Assembly: GCA_964415245.1 (NCBI GenBank)
Contig: CAYQAJ010000332.1
Location: 1-5,322 of the forward strand
Source: CAYQAJ01 sp964415245
GTDB taxonomy: Bacteria > Planctomycetota > Planctomycetia > Pirellulales > Pirellulaceae
DNA: 5,322 nt
Direction: 5' to 3'
Each line of letters begins with the position of its first letter. Positions within the stretch are counted from its first letter, which is position 1. Shown here one piece after another: positions 1-5,322 of this stretch. Both the position numbers and the translations under genes were made by a program. The notes under the pieces were generated by a model. That model saw only the letters and a program-made list of their open reading frames with translations. It did no database searches and had not been told where the DNA came from.

Positions 1-287
1 CCGCCGCTAAATCCGACGACGCCGGCCAGAAACAGCGCGCCGGATACGTGAACGAGTCGCGAGGCGCCGCTGCGCGCCAACAGCCCTATGCCCAACAGCG
101 CCAGGGCGTGAAACATCTGATAGCGCACGGCCACGTCGCAGTTGTGCATCTGCTCTTCGATTTCGCTGATGGGGAGTCCGCGGACGGATAGCCGCTGGTC
201 GAGGCCGTGGGCATGGTAAGCGCCCAGGGTAACGCCCGACGCACCCAATAGCGCCGCGACGACGATCCAGCAGCGGCCGCATGTCAT
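1..287 (-). CDS. DUF423-family small membrane protein, 5' part (3' end beyond left edge)
   Basis: Ninety-five codons are visible from an ATG at 287; the frame is open to the window edge, so the C-terminus is missing. A Shine-Dalgarno GGGAG (295-299) lies 7 nt before the ATG. Residues about 7-24 form a first hydrophobic helix ending in GAYHAHGL (22-29), matching the GAFGAHGL-type signature of DUF423 (the E. coli YgdD family). AVRYQMFHALALL (53-65) matches the second family signature, usually AVxYQxxHALALL, and starts helix 2. Helix 3 covers about 81-95 and ends in FSG, as expected before the family's FSGS motif. Family members are inner-membrane proteins of roughly 120-130 residues with no settled function, so about three quarters of the protein is present. 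The loop between helices 1 and 2 (30-52) looks somewhat long. It is co-oriented with the secretin gene but separated from it by a terminator and palindromic repeats, so it probably has its own promoter. Family assignment is confident; function is unknown. Confidence 0.85.
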   Translation of the reverse strand, partial: MTCGRCWIVVAALLGASGVTLGAYHAHGLDQRLSVRGLPISEIEEQMHNCDVAVRYQMFHALALLGIGLLARSGASRLVHVSGALFLAGVVGFSG

Positions 288-386
288 GTCGATTCTCCCG
301 TGTCGAGGACGCCCACAGTTTACCAGTCGGAAACGCGGCGCGTGTAGCGGCAACGACACGCCGAACCACGCCAGTCGAATCGCGTT

Positions 387-444
387 GCTGAACTCTTGCG
401 AGTTAAGCTACCTGGTGACGTAGTTGAATTCGCAAGAATTTAGC
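387..444. repeat. Head-to-head pair of REP-like palindromic repeats
   Basis: Two copies of a ~22-nt element lie in opposite orientation: 391-412 on the plus strand (AACTCTTGCGAGTTAAGCTA then CC) and 419-440 on the minus strand (AATTCTTGCGAATTCAACTA then CG). They match at 17 of 22 positions. Each copy is itself a 5-bp stem around a TTGC loop (AACTC/GAGTT and AATTC/GAATT). The C-G pair at 393/402 is replaced by an A-T pair at 429/438, a compensatory change. Because the copies are inverted and 6 nt apart, the whole 387-444 segment can also fold into one long imperfect hairpin of about 26-nt arms with only a few mismatches. This is the layout of paired REP elements. The role is unknown: transcript 3'-end protection, termination or a dispersed mobile repeat are all possible. 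Confidence 0.6.
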
Positions 445-464
445 CGGCGTGGGGTTATAGTCCT

Positions 465-489
465 CTGAACTCCCGCAAGTTCAGCTACC
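465..489 (+). repeat. Third copy of the REP-like palindromic repeat
   Basis: Positions 466-489 match the plus-oriented copy at 389-412 in 20 of 24 bases, sharing the outer blocks TGAACTC and AGCTACC. The palindrome here is a perfect 7-bp stem CTGAACT/AGTTCAG (465-471 with 478-484) around the 6-nt loop CCCGCA. It ends just before the A-run of the secretin terminator. With the other two copies it forms a small cluster filling most of the gap between the secretin and DUF423 genes. Confidence 0.55.
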
Positions 490-493
490 CATG

Positions 494-525
494 AAAAAAG
501 CCCACCGACCGCAGTCGGTGGGCTT
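494..525 (-). terminator. Rho-independent terminator of the secretin gene
   Basis: Read on the minus strand, a perfect 12-bp stem (AAGCCCACCGAC with GTCGGTGGGCTT, 525-514 and 509-498) closes a UGCG loop and runs into TTTTTT (499-494). UGCG fits the UNCG tetraloop class and has the favoured C-G closing pair, so the hairpin should be unusually stable. It begins 44 nt after the secretin stop codon (570-572). On the plus strand there is no T-run after the stem, so it works in one direction only. Confidence 0.93.
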
Positions 526-569
526 GGGAGCGATCGCAGAATTGCCGTGCGATGCGAAGAAGGACGGGC

Positions 570-3500
570 TTAGCTGCCAGCCGTGACGCCGGTGGCCAAC
601 TCCTCTTCCTCTTCCTGAATGATGATCCGCGGCGTAACCATCAGCATCAGGCTTTGCGTGGTGCGGCCGATACCGACGTTCTTGAACAGCCGGTTGATGT
701 AGGGGAGCTTCTCCAACAGCGGCACGCCACGTTCGTTGCGGCCTTCGCTCAGCCGCTTGATGCCCCCCAACAGCACCGTTCCACCGTCGGGCACGCTCAC
801 CGTCGTGCTGACGCTGGTAAAGGCGAACGTGGGCAACTGCACCGTCGTGCCTTCCGTCGTGGTCTGCACGTTATCGGTGGAGATTTGGTTGTCGCCGCTG
901 GCATCGAGCACGGCCGAGCCCGAGTTGGTGGTGGTCTTGCCGTCGAAGGTGAACTCCCTCACCTCGCCGATGCGGCTGAAGAACGGCACGAGCGTCAACC
1001 GCACGAATCGGCGGTCGGACGATACCACCGCCTGCACGCTGAGCGAAGTGCCTTCGCTCAATACAACGATCACCGGCTGTTGGGCCGCGGCGAAGTCGCC
1101 CACGACGGGAATGATGCTGGTGACGAACGGCGTCTGCGACTGATCGGAGACGAACGCGTTCTGGCCGTTGAACAACGTAACCTTGGGAGCTTGCATCACG
1201 TTCGAGCGATCGTCGCCGTGAGCCGCCTGCAACAGGAAGAACACTTCGATGTCGCTGAGGATGGCGAAGCCGAAGTTGGCCGCCGAGTTGGCGTCGAACC
1301 CACCGAACTGCGGCACCGCCGAGTTGAAACCTCCCTGTCGGAACTGCAGGTCGAGGTCGGCCGTGGGCACGGGCACGCCGGTCGCCGCCGAGGCCACGGG
1401 GTCCAGGCCGATGGTGACGCTGGGACCTTCGTCTTCGAGCGGGGTAACGGTCACGTTGTCGTCGATATTGAAGTCGAAGTCGACGCCGATGCGTTCAAAA
1501 AAGTTGTCGGCGAGGGTGATGAATCGCACCTCGACCGTCACTTGCAGGTCCTGCAAGCGGCGCAACTGCTCGAGCAGGTCGGCCACCTCCTGGTGTACTT
1601 CCTGCGTCGTGCTGATCACCAGACTGAGGTTGGTGGCAAACTCGCGAATCGAACCGGGGCCGCCCACTTCTGCCCAGGTCTGTGGCGAGACCGTGCTGGT
1701 TACCAGCTCGACAAGGGGATCGAAGTCGGGCTGCATGCCGTCGGAAAGCCCGCCGGGACCCATGGGGAGCTGCGGCGAGCGGGATCCGCCGAACCCGCCG
1801 CCTTGCATGGCGAGGATCGAGGGATTGGTGTTGCCGCTCCGCGCTGGATTGCTGGCCAGGCTGAGGTAAGGGGACACCGGCGCCCCGAAGTTCCCTTGCG
1901 GCCCATACCACTGCGATCCGAACGCCGACGCGATGGCGCCCGGCAGTCCCATGTTGTAGCTCGGCACGAAGTTGGGAATGGGAATCACCAGGTCGGCCAC
2001 GTTGTACACCTGCACGAACACGTTCGAGTCGCGGGCGCTCTCCGTGGTGACCAGCAGCACCTCGTCCTGAATCACGTAGCCCAGGCGGAGCGGCTGCAGG
2101 ATCAGGTTCAGCGCGCTCTTGACCGAGATGGGCTGCGTGAGGTTGATGGTGACGGGCGTGTCGCTGGTGACGCCCTCGGCGGCCATTCCCTGCGGATCGA
2201 GATGGATGTTGATGCCGGCGAGCTGCTCCAGCGCGTTGAGCACTTCGGACAGGGGTCGGTCGGTGAACCGCACCTGTACCGGCTTACGGAGCGCCTGCTG
2301 AATCTGCACTTCGGACGGCGAGATTCGGCTGCGCTGGTTATCGAGCATGCGGCGGCGGCGGCGCGTCATCTCGTCCCAGGTGCGCGGTTCGCCGAACTGG
2401 TAGGGCCGCATGTCGTTCATCGGCTCCGAAGCAATGTCAACGCTTTCCATCGCTTCGATAAAGCCCTGTTCCTTGCGGTCCTGAATCGACATCTGCGACA
2501 TAAACCGCCGCACGAACCGGCTCTTCCACATCAGCGTTTGCACGACCGGCTCGTTGGGAGCCAACTCGCGGGCCTGCCGAGCGACGATCTCGGCCTCGGC
2601 GTAACGCTCTTCTTCCATGTAGGTGTTGAACTTGTCGACGAGCTGGCCGATCTTATTCTGTACTTCGATCTGCTGGCTCCGCGAGTCGTCGACATCCTGC
2701 GATATCCCGCGGTTCCGCTCGTTCTGGTCGATGTCGGCGCGATTCCGCTCGATGTATTGCTCTAGGTCGTTCATCTGCCGGTCGATCATCGTGAGCAACT
2801 GCTTTTGCACGGCCGGATCGACCTGCACACCGCTCACCCGATCGCGCAGGCGAACCAGGCGTTCGAGCGCTCCGCGCGGATCGTACTCGCGCATGCGGTC
2901 GGCCTCCGACTGCTCGCTGGCGATCTCGCGCATCAGCTTCTGGCGAATCAGTTGTTGCTCGGCGTCGACTTGCTCGAGCGGCGAGCCGCCCTGCGCCGCC
3001 ACGCGCGGATCGACCGAACGCAACAGGCTCAGCTTCTCCTGCAGCTCCTGCCGCTCGATCGGATCGAGCTCGGAAGCGTGCGCCCAGGCGCGGCCGAACA
3101 GGTCGCGCGCCGCGTTGGCGTCGCCTCGATCGAGCGCCTCCATTCCCTGTCGGTACAGCCGCTTGCCGACCTCCGCATTGGGCGTCGGGACCGGAGTCGC
3201 GACGTCCTGCTGGTCGGCACCACCGTAGGCCGCGCGAGAAACGCGCGTGTTGTCTTGCTGCGGATCGTACACGCCGCGCTGCACGGGAAAGCGATCCTGC
3301 TGCGCGCGGTTGTCGGCGCCGCCCGCCTGCGCGACAGAAAAGTTCCCGCGATTGGCGGCGCGGTCGATTTCGAGCCGCAACTGCCAGGGACGCATCTCCT
3401 CGGCGGAAAAGGCGTCGTCGGGAACGCGCATCTCTTCCGCACGACGTGCCAGCGACGAAGCCGTTTCCAGCTTGCCGCGGTCCAGGGCGATACGCGCCTG

Positions 3501-4655
3501 AGCCACCAGGGCGCGAACCTGCGAAAGCGCCTCGTCGGCCGGCTCGGCCGCTCCCTCCGACTGCCGCTGTTGGGCGGTGATTTGTGCCAACAGGCGGTCT
3601 GGATTCGTGTCCAGGCCGCTAAAGTCGGCACGCGAACTCTTGGCGCTGGAGGCGAGCCACGCCGCCGTTTGCAAGTCGCCGTGACGCATCAGGCCGTATA
3701 CCTGCTCCAACAGAAACCGGGCATACTCCCGATTGAACTCTTGCGGATCTTCGTCGGAGCGCGGGCCCGGGGCCAGCTTGTTGTATTGCCGCAGCAGCGC
3801 TTCGACGCGCTGGGGCGAATCTTCCGCGGTGCGTGCGACGTAACCCTGCTCACCCGCGCGGCGGGCAAGCTGGGCGGCACGTTGCACGTCGCCGCGGGCC
3901 ATCGCGCGACGGGCATCCAGTAGCAGGTTGCCACCCTCCGCAGAAGCGGACGCGTCGTCCTGTCCCGAGACGGCGTACGGGCTGCGTTGGCTAGTAGCCG
4001 CCGACGTCTCTTCGGTCGCCCAGCGGTATCCACCGCCGCCGCGCGTGTCGCGGGGCTGCTCGGTCGCGTAGGGATTGCGCGCCGCGGCTTCGTCCCGGGA
4101 ACGCGTCGTCGTGCTGTTGGATGTATCGGGGTAGTTGCGGCCGGCGAATCGCGGATCGTTCTGACCGGCTGCCGAATCGTAGGGCGAACCCTCGCCGGCT
4201 GCCGAGGGCAATCGCGATGGTTGCGTGGCGCGACCCGCGGCAAAGGGATCCGCGGGCATGGACCCGCGGCTGCGATCCGATGCGCCGCGCGACGTGGCGT
4301 CGCTGCTGGCTTGCTGTTCGTTGCGAATCGCTTGGATGTCGTGACGCACTTTTTCGGGCGTCTCTTCGAAACGCGCTGTGAGCGGATCGTATTGCACATG
4401 GAGCGCATCGGCTTGTGCCACGATCTTTTCGGCGCGTCCGATGTCGCCGTCCTTCAAGGCCTGTCGGGCCTGTCGCAGCAGACGATCTGCCTCGGCGCGA
4501 CGATCGGTGTCGGCGTCGGTCCCGTATTGACCAAGCGTGGTAAGGCCGCTCAGCGCGTCGCGGACGATGGTTTGTGCCGTGGCCCCAGCCGCCGAGGCAA
4601 GCAGAGCAGCACCCAGCACCATGCCCTGCGCGATTCGATTCGCCGTCGCTTTCAA
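570..4655 (-). CDS. Large outer-membrane secretin (GspD/PilQ superfamily) with TPR-like N-terminal scaffold
   Basis: About 1361 residues, roughly twice the ~650 of a classical GspD; secretins form the multimeric outer-membrane gate of type II/III secretion and type IV pilus systems. Numbering starts at the TTG at 4655, chosen for its Shine-Dalgarno; an in-frame ATG at 4712 would add 19 residues. A signal peptide (KATANR, then a hydrophobic core 12-24) should be cut after ATA at 25-27. Six TPR-like helical hairpins with an AxxALxxGDxxxAxxLAxxA pattern lie near 54-85, 241-271, 311-341, 382-409, 497-527 and 672-700, with a polar disordered linker at 112-239. RRRRR (765-769) precedes an N0/STN domain (793-871), a Gly/Pro/Ser-rich insert (897-980), TWAEVGGPGSI (993-1003), a short N-domain (1009-1037) and the secretin domain (1038-1346). 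That domain holds the signatures VPDGGTVLLGG (1288-1298) and GVPLLEKLPYINRLF (1310-1324). The tail contains EEEEE (1348-1352). The gene appears to stand alone, with its own promoter and terminator. Superfamily is near certain; GspD versus PilQ or a lineage-specific role is unresolved. Confidence 0.95.
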   Translation of the reverse strand: MKATANRIAQGMVLGAALLASAAGATAQTIVRDALSGLTTLGQYGTDADTDRRAEADRLLRQARQALKDGDIGRAEKIVAQADALHVQYDPLTARFEETPEKVRHDIQAIRNEQQASSDATSRGASDRSRGSMPADPFAAGRATQPSRLPSAAGEGSPYDSAAGQNDPRFAGRNYPDTSNSTTTRSRDEAAARNPYATEQPRDTRGGGGYRWATEETSAATSQRSPYAVSGQDDASASAEGGNLLLDARRAMARGDVQRAAQLARRAGEQGYVARTAEDSPQRVEALLRQYNKLAPGPRSDEDPQEFNREYARFLLEQVYGLMRHGDLQTAAWLASSAKSSRADFSGLDTNPDRLLAQITAQQRQSEGAAEPADEALSQVRALVAQARIALDRGKLETASSLARRAEEMRVPDDAFSAEEMRPWQLRLEIDRAANRGNFSVAQAGGADNRAQQDRFPVQRGVYDPQQDNTRVSRAAYGGADQQDVATPVPTPNAEVGKRLYRQGMEALDRGDANAARDLFGRAWAHASELDPIERQELQEKLSLLRSVDPRVAAQGGSPLEQVDAEQQLIRQKLMREIASEQSEADRMREYDPRGALERLVRLRDRVSGVQVDPAVQKQLLTMIDRQMNDLEQYIERNRADIDQNERNRGISQDVDDSRSQQIEVQNKIGQLVDKFNTYMEEERYAEAEIVARQARELAPNEPVVQTLMWKSRFVRRFMSQMSIQDRKEQGFIEAMESVDIASEPMNDMRPYQFGEPRTWDEMTRRRRRMLDNQRSRISPSEVQIQQALRKPVQVRFTDRPLSEVLNALEQLAGINIHLDPQGMAAEGVTSDTPVTINLTQPISVKSALNLILQPLRLGYVIQDEVLLVTTESARDSNVFVQVYNVADLVIPIPNFVPSYNMGLPGAIASAFGSQWYGPQGNFGAPVSPYLSLASNPARSGNTNPSILAMQGGGFGGSRSPQLPMGPGGLSDGMQPDFDPLVELVTSTVSPQTWAEVGGPGSIREFATNLSLVISTTQEVHQEVADLLEQLRRLQDLQVTVEVRFITLADNFFERIGVDFDFNIDDNVTVTPLEDEGPSVTIGLDPVASAATGVPVPTADLDLQFRQGGFNSAVPQFGGFDANSAANFGFAILSDIEVFFLLQAAHGDDRSNVMQAPKVTLFNGQNAFVSDQSQTPFVTSIIPVVGDFAAAQQPVIVVLSEGTSLSVQAVVSSDRRFVRLTLVPFFSRIGEVREFTFDGKTTTNSGSAVLDASGDNQISTDNVQTTTEGTTVQLPTFAFTSVSTTVSVPDGGTVLLGGIKRLSEGRNERGVPLLEKLPYINRLFKNVGIGRTTQSLMLMVTPRIIIQEEEEELATGVTAGS

Positions 4656-4660
4656 CGCCG

Positions 4661-4668
4661 TTCTCCTT
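4661..4668 (-). promoter_or_regulatory. Shine-Dalgarno that decides the secretin start
   Basis: The minus strand reads AAGGAGAA, then CGGCG, then TTG (4655-4653). The GGAG core lies 7 nt from the TTG, ideal spacing. The in-frame ATG 57 nt upstream (4712) is preceded by AGCATGCAACCGC, with no purine-rich site. Starting at the TTG also gives a compact signal peptide (short basic n-region, hydrophobic core, ATA cleavage site), so two independent features agree. Confidence 0.8.
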
Positions 4669-4702
4669 GTCGATAGGTACGCCGCCGACTCACGCGCAAG
4701 CA

Positions 4703-4729
4703 CTCGCAGCATGCGGTTGCATGCTCGAG
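4703..4729 (-). other. 5'-leader hairpin upstream of the secretin start
   Basis: On the minus strand CTCG-AGCATGC, loop AACC, GCATGCT-(G)-CGAG forms an 11-bp stem with one bulged G. The perfect inner part is 4708-4714 paired with 4719-4725. It ends 34 nt before the Shine-Dalgarno and contains the ATG at 4712 in its second arm, which further argues against that codon as the start. It would lie in the transcript made from the predicted promoter. Function unknown; it could affect mRNA stability or translation. Confidence 0.5.
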
Positions 4730-4792
4730 AGTACCCGCGCAGCTACGCCGGGCCGTTTCGAGAATTGGCAGTTTCGTTCGTCGATAAGACAA

Positions 4793-4829
4793 GCCGGTGC
4801 ATACGCTCGCCCCGAACGGGGCCACCGGC
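4793..4829 (-). other. Nested 5'-leader hairpin, 13 bp with an asymmetric bulge
   Basis: A 7-bp outer stem (GCCGGTG at 4829-4823 with CACCGGC at 4799-4793) stacks directly on a 6-bp inner stem (GCCCCG at 4822-4817 with CGGGGC at 4814-4809). The loop is very tight, and there is a 9-nt bulge on one side (4800-4808). All 13 pairs are Watson-Crick. It lies in the predicted secretin leader, about 45 nt after the estimated transcription start. It does not match a riboswitch class that I can recognise. Confidence 0.5.
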
Positions 4830-4879
4830 GATAAAAGTTCACAGACTCCGGACAAGACAGTCGGTAGACGAGGGCGGGA

Positions 4880-4908
4880 TAAATACTGGGCGTCGCCCGG
4901 GCGGTCAA
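4880..4908 (-). promoter_or_regulatory. Predicted sigma70-type promoter of the secretin gene
   Basis: Minus strand: TTGACC (4908-4903), a 17-nt spacer, then TATTTA (4885-4880). The -35 matches consensus at 5 of 6 positions, the -10 at 4 of 6, and the spacer is optimal. A run of six A (4920-4915) sits about 42-47 nt before the estimated start near 4873, where an UP-element would lie. The spacer contains a 10-bp palindrome CGCCCGGGCG (4894-4903) abutting the -35, a possible operator. This promoter would give a leader of about 218 nt. Confidence 0.55.
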
Positions 4909-4920
4909 GGCCACTTTTTT

Positions 4921-4952
4921 CCCGCGGCGGCAAGATAACGAGATTCCGCGGG
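4921..4952. repeat. Inverted repeat CCCGCGG-N18-CCGCGGG behind the promoter
   Basis: Perfect 7-bp arms at 4921-4927 and 4946-4952 flank an 18-nt, more AT-rich centre. It abuts the A-tract upstream of the predicted -35 box. No T-run follows on either strand, so it is not an intrinsic terminator. It could be a regulator site for the secretin promoter or a hairpin in the sucD 3' region. The arms are GC-only, so chance in GC-rich DNA is a real alternative. Confidence 0.3.
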
Positions 4953-5032
4953 CAAATACGGTAGAAATAGCGACGCAGTGGCAAGCTGCGCTAAGCGGCG
5001 GAAAGCAATTCCGCGCGGTGCAAGCGTCCTCG

Positions 5033-5322
5033 CTAACCGCCGCGCGCTCCGGCCATGGCCCGCTTCACCGCATGGCCCATGTCGCCGGGGCTTTGGGCGA
5101 CTTCGATGCCGGCGGACTGCAAGGCGTCGATCTTTTCCGCGGCGGTGCCTTTGCCGCCTGAGATAATCGCCCCGGCGTGCCCCATCCGTTTGCCGGGGGG
5201 AGCGGTTCGTCCCGCGATGAAGGCGGCCACCGGCTTGGTGACGTGCTGTTGGATGTAGGCGGCCGCCTCTTCCTCGGCCGTGCCGCCGATTTCGCCGATC
5301 ATGAGAATCGCCTCGGTTTTCG
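5033..5322 (-). CDS. sucD: Succinyl-CoA synthetase alpha subunit, C-terminal part (5' end beyond right edge)
   Basis: Ninety-five complete codons are visible, ending at TAG (5035-5033); the frame is open to the right edge, so about two thirds of the usual ~290-residue protein is missing. This is the C-terminal domain of the subunit that carries the phosphohistidine in the TCA-cycle enzyme interconverting succinyl-CoA and succinate with nucleotide triphosphate formation. The block MGHAGAIISGGKGTA is the active-site loop; its His (codon 5179-5177) corresponds to His246 of E. coli SucD. The Glu of IGEIGG lies 38 residues earlier, the same distance as Glu208 to His246 in E. coli. The acidic stretch TAEEEAA and the TAPPGKRMGHAG run are also typical. 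Both catalytic residues are intact and nothing suggests decay. By the usual arrangement sucC would lie upstream, to the right of the window; this cannot be seen. The gene reads toward the secretin gene but is 377 nt away. Confidence 0.97.
   Translation of the reverse strand, partial: KTEAILMIGEIGGTAEEEAAAYIQQHVTKPVAAFIAGRTAPPGKRMGHAGAIISGGKGTAAEKIDALQSAGIEVAQSPGDMGHAVKRAMAGARGG

Larger units (their letters stand above)
4656..5032. other. Intergenic region between sucD and the secretin gene
   Basis: These 377 nt contain no convincing gene. Frames open here run into the start of the secretin gene and have no family signature. From sucD toward the secretin start they hold a weak stem-loop without a T-run (4998-5014), the CCCGCGG inverted repeat, an A-tract, the predicted promoter, a ~218-nt leader with two hairpins, and the Shine-Dalgarno. 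No intrinsic terminator for sucD is evident. Confidence 0.6.

Noticed and set aside
7..369. 120-codon minus-strand frame at the left end
   Set aside because: Arg-rich and without motifs; it overlaps out of frame the DUF423 gene, which has a Shine-Dalgarno and family signatures.
454..482. TATAAC (minus strand, 459-454) as the -10 of a DUF423 promoter
   Set aside because: The -10 is good, but the hexamer at proper spacing is GAACTT, a poor -35 that belongs to the palindromic repeat. No better promoter was found, so the DUF423 promoter is left open.
387..489. CRISPR array
   Set aside because: There are only three imperfect palindromic copies, one inverted, with spacers of unequal length (about 6 and 25 nt) and no cas genes.
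552..2765. 737-codon open frame on the plus strand, antisense to the secretin C-terminal half
   Set aside because: It is His/Arg/Val-rich with no recognisable domain and lies wholly opposite a clearly conserved secretin. Third-position GC bias commonly leaves the opposite strand open.
4656..4879. Known riboswitch such as a c-di-GMP aptamer in the secretin leader
   Set aside because: The hairpins are clear, but I could not match the conserved loop bases of a known class by eye. An Infernal search against Rfam would decide it.
4915..4920. Run of six T on the plus strand as a plus-strand terminator
   Set aside because: No plus-strand gene ends here. On the minus strand it is an A-run ahead of the -35 box, so an UP-like element fits better.
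4652..4984. 110-codon minus-strand frame in the gap between sucD and the secretin gene
   Set aside because: It covers the promoter, the leader hairpins and the secretin Shine-Dalgarno, and its translation (Arg/Cys/Leu-rich) resembles no family known to me.
4998..5014. Stem-loop GCGGAA-AGCAA-TTCCGC as the sucD terminator
   Set aside because: The stem is only 6 bp and no T-run follows on the minus strand.

Overview
The window is GC-rich bacterial DNA, most likely from a planctomycete and perhaps the Pirellulales. This is inferred from the style of the large secretin, including its TWAEVGGPGSI block just before the secretin domain, and not from a database search. All three supported genes lie on the minus strand. 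Read in the direction of transcription (right to left) they are: the 3' end of sucD (succinyl-CoA synthetase alpha subunit), a very large outer-membrane secretin of about 1361 residues, and the 5' part of a small DUF423-family membrane protein that runs off the left edge.

Right end (5033-5322): the last ~95 codons of sucD, including the catalytic phosphohistidine motif. Gap 4656-5032 (377 nt): no convincing gene. It holds a good sigma70-type promoter (TTGACC-N17-TATTTA, 4880-4908) with an A-tract upstream, an inverted repeat behind that, and a predicted leader of about 218 nt with two strong hairpins. A near-ideal Shine-Dalgarno (4661-4668) precedes a TTG start at 4655. This argues against the ATG at 4712, which lies inside a hairpin and has no ribosome-binding site.

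Centre (570-4655): one secretin gene. It has a signal peptide, a ~790-residue periplasmic region with six TPR-like helical hairpins separated by disordered linkers, an N0/STN domain, a Gly/Pro-rich insert, a short N-domain and a complete C-terminal secretin barrel domain. A strong intrinsic terminator (494-525) with a C(UGCG)G loop ends the unit, so the gene looks monocistronic. No other secretion-system gene is visible beside it.

Left end: gap 288-569 contains three copies of a ~22-24 nt palindromic REP-like element, two of them head-to-head, between the secretin terminator and the DUF423 gene (1-287). The three genes do not form an obvious pathway. The secretin appears to be an orphan locus with its own promoter, structured leader and terminator. 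Nothing here proves a new system; the best leads are the secretin's N-terminal scaffold, the structured leader and the palindromic repeats.
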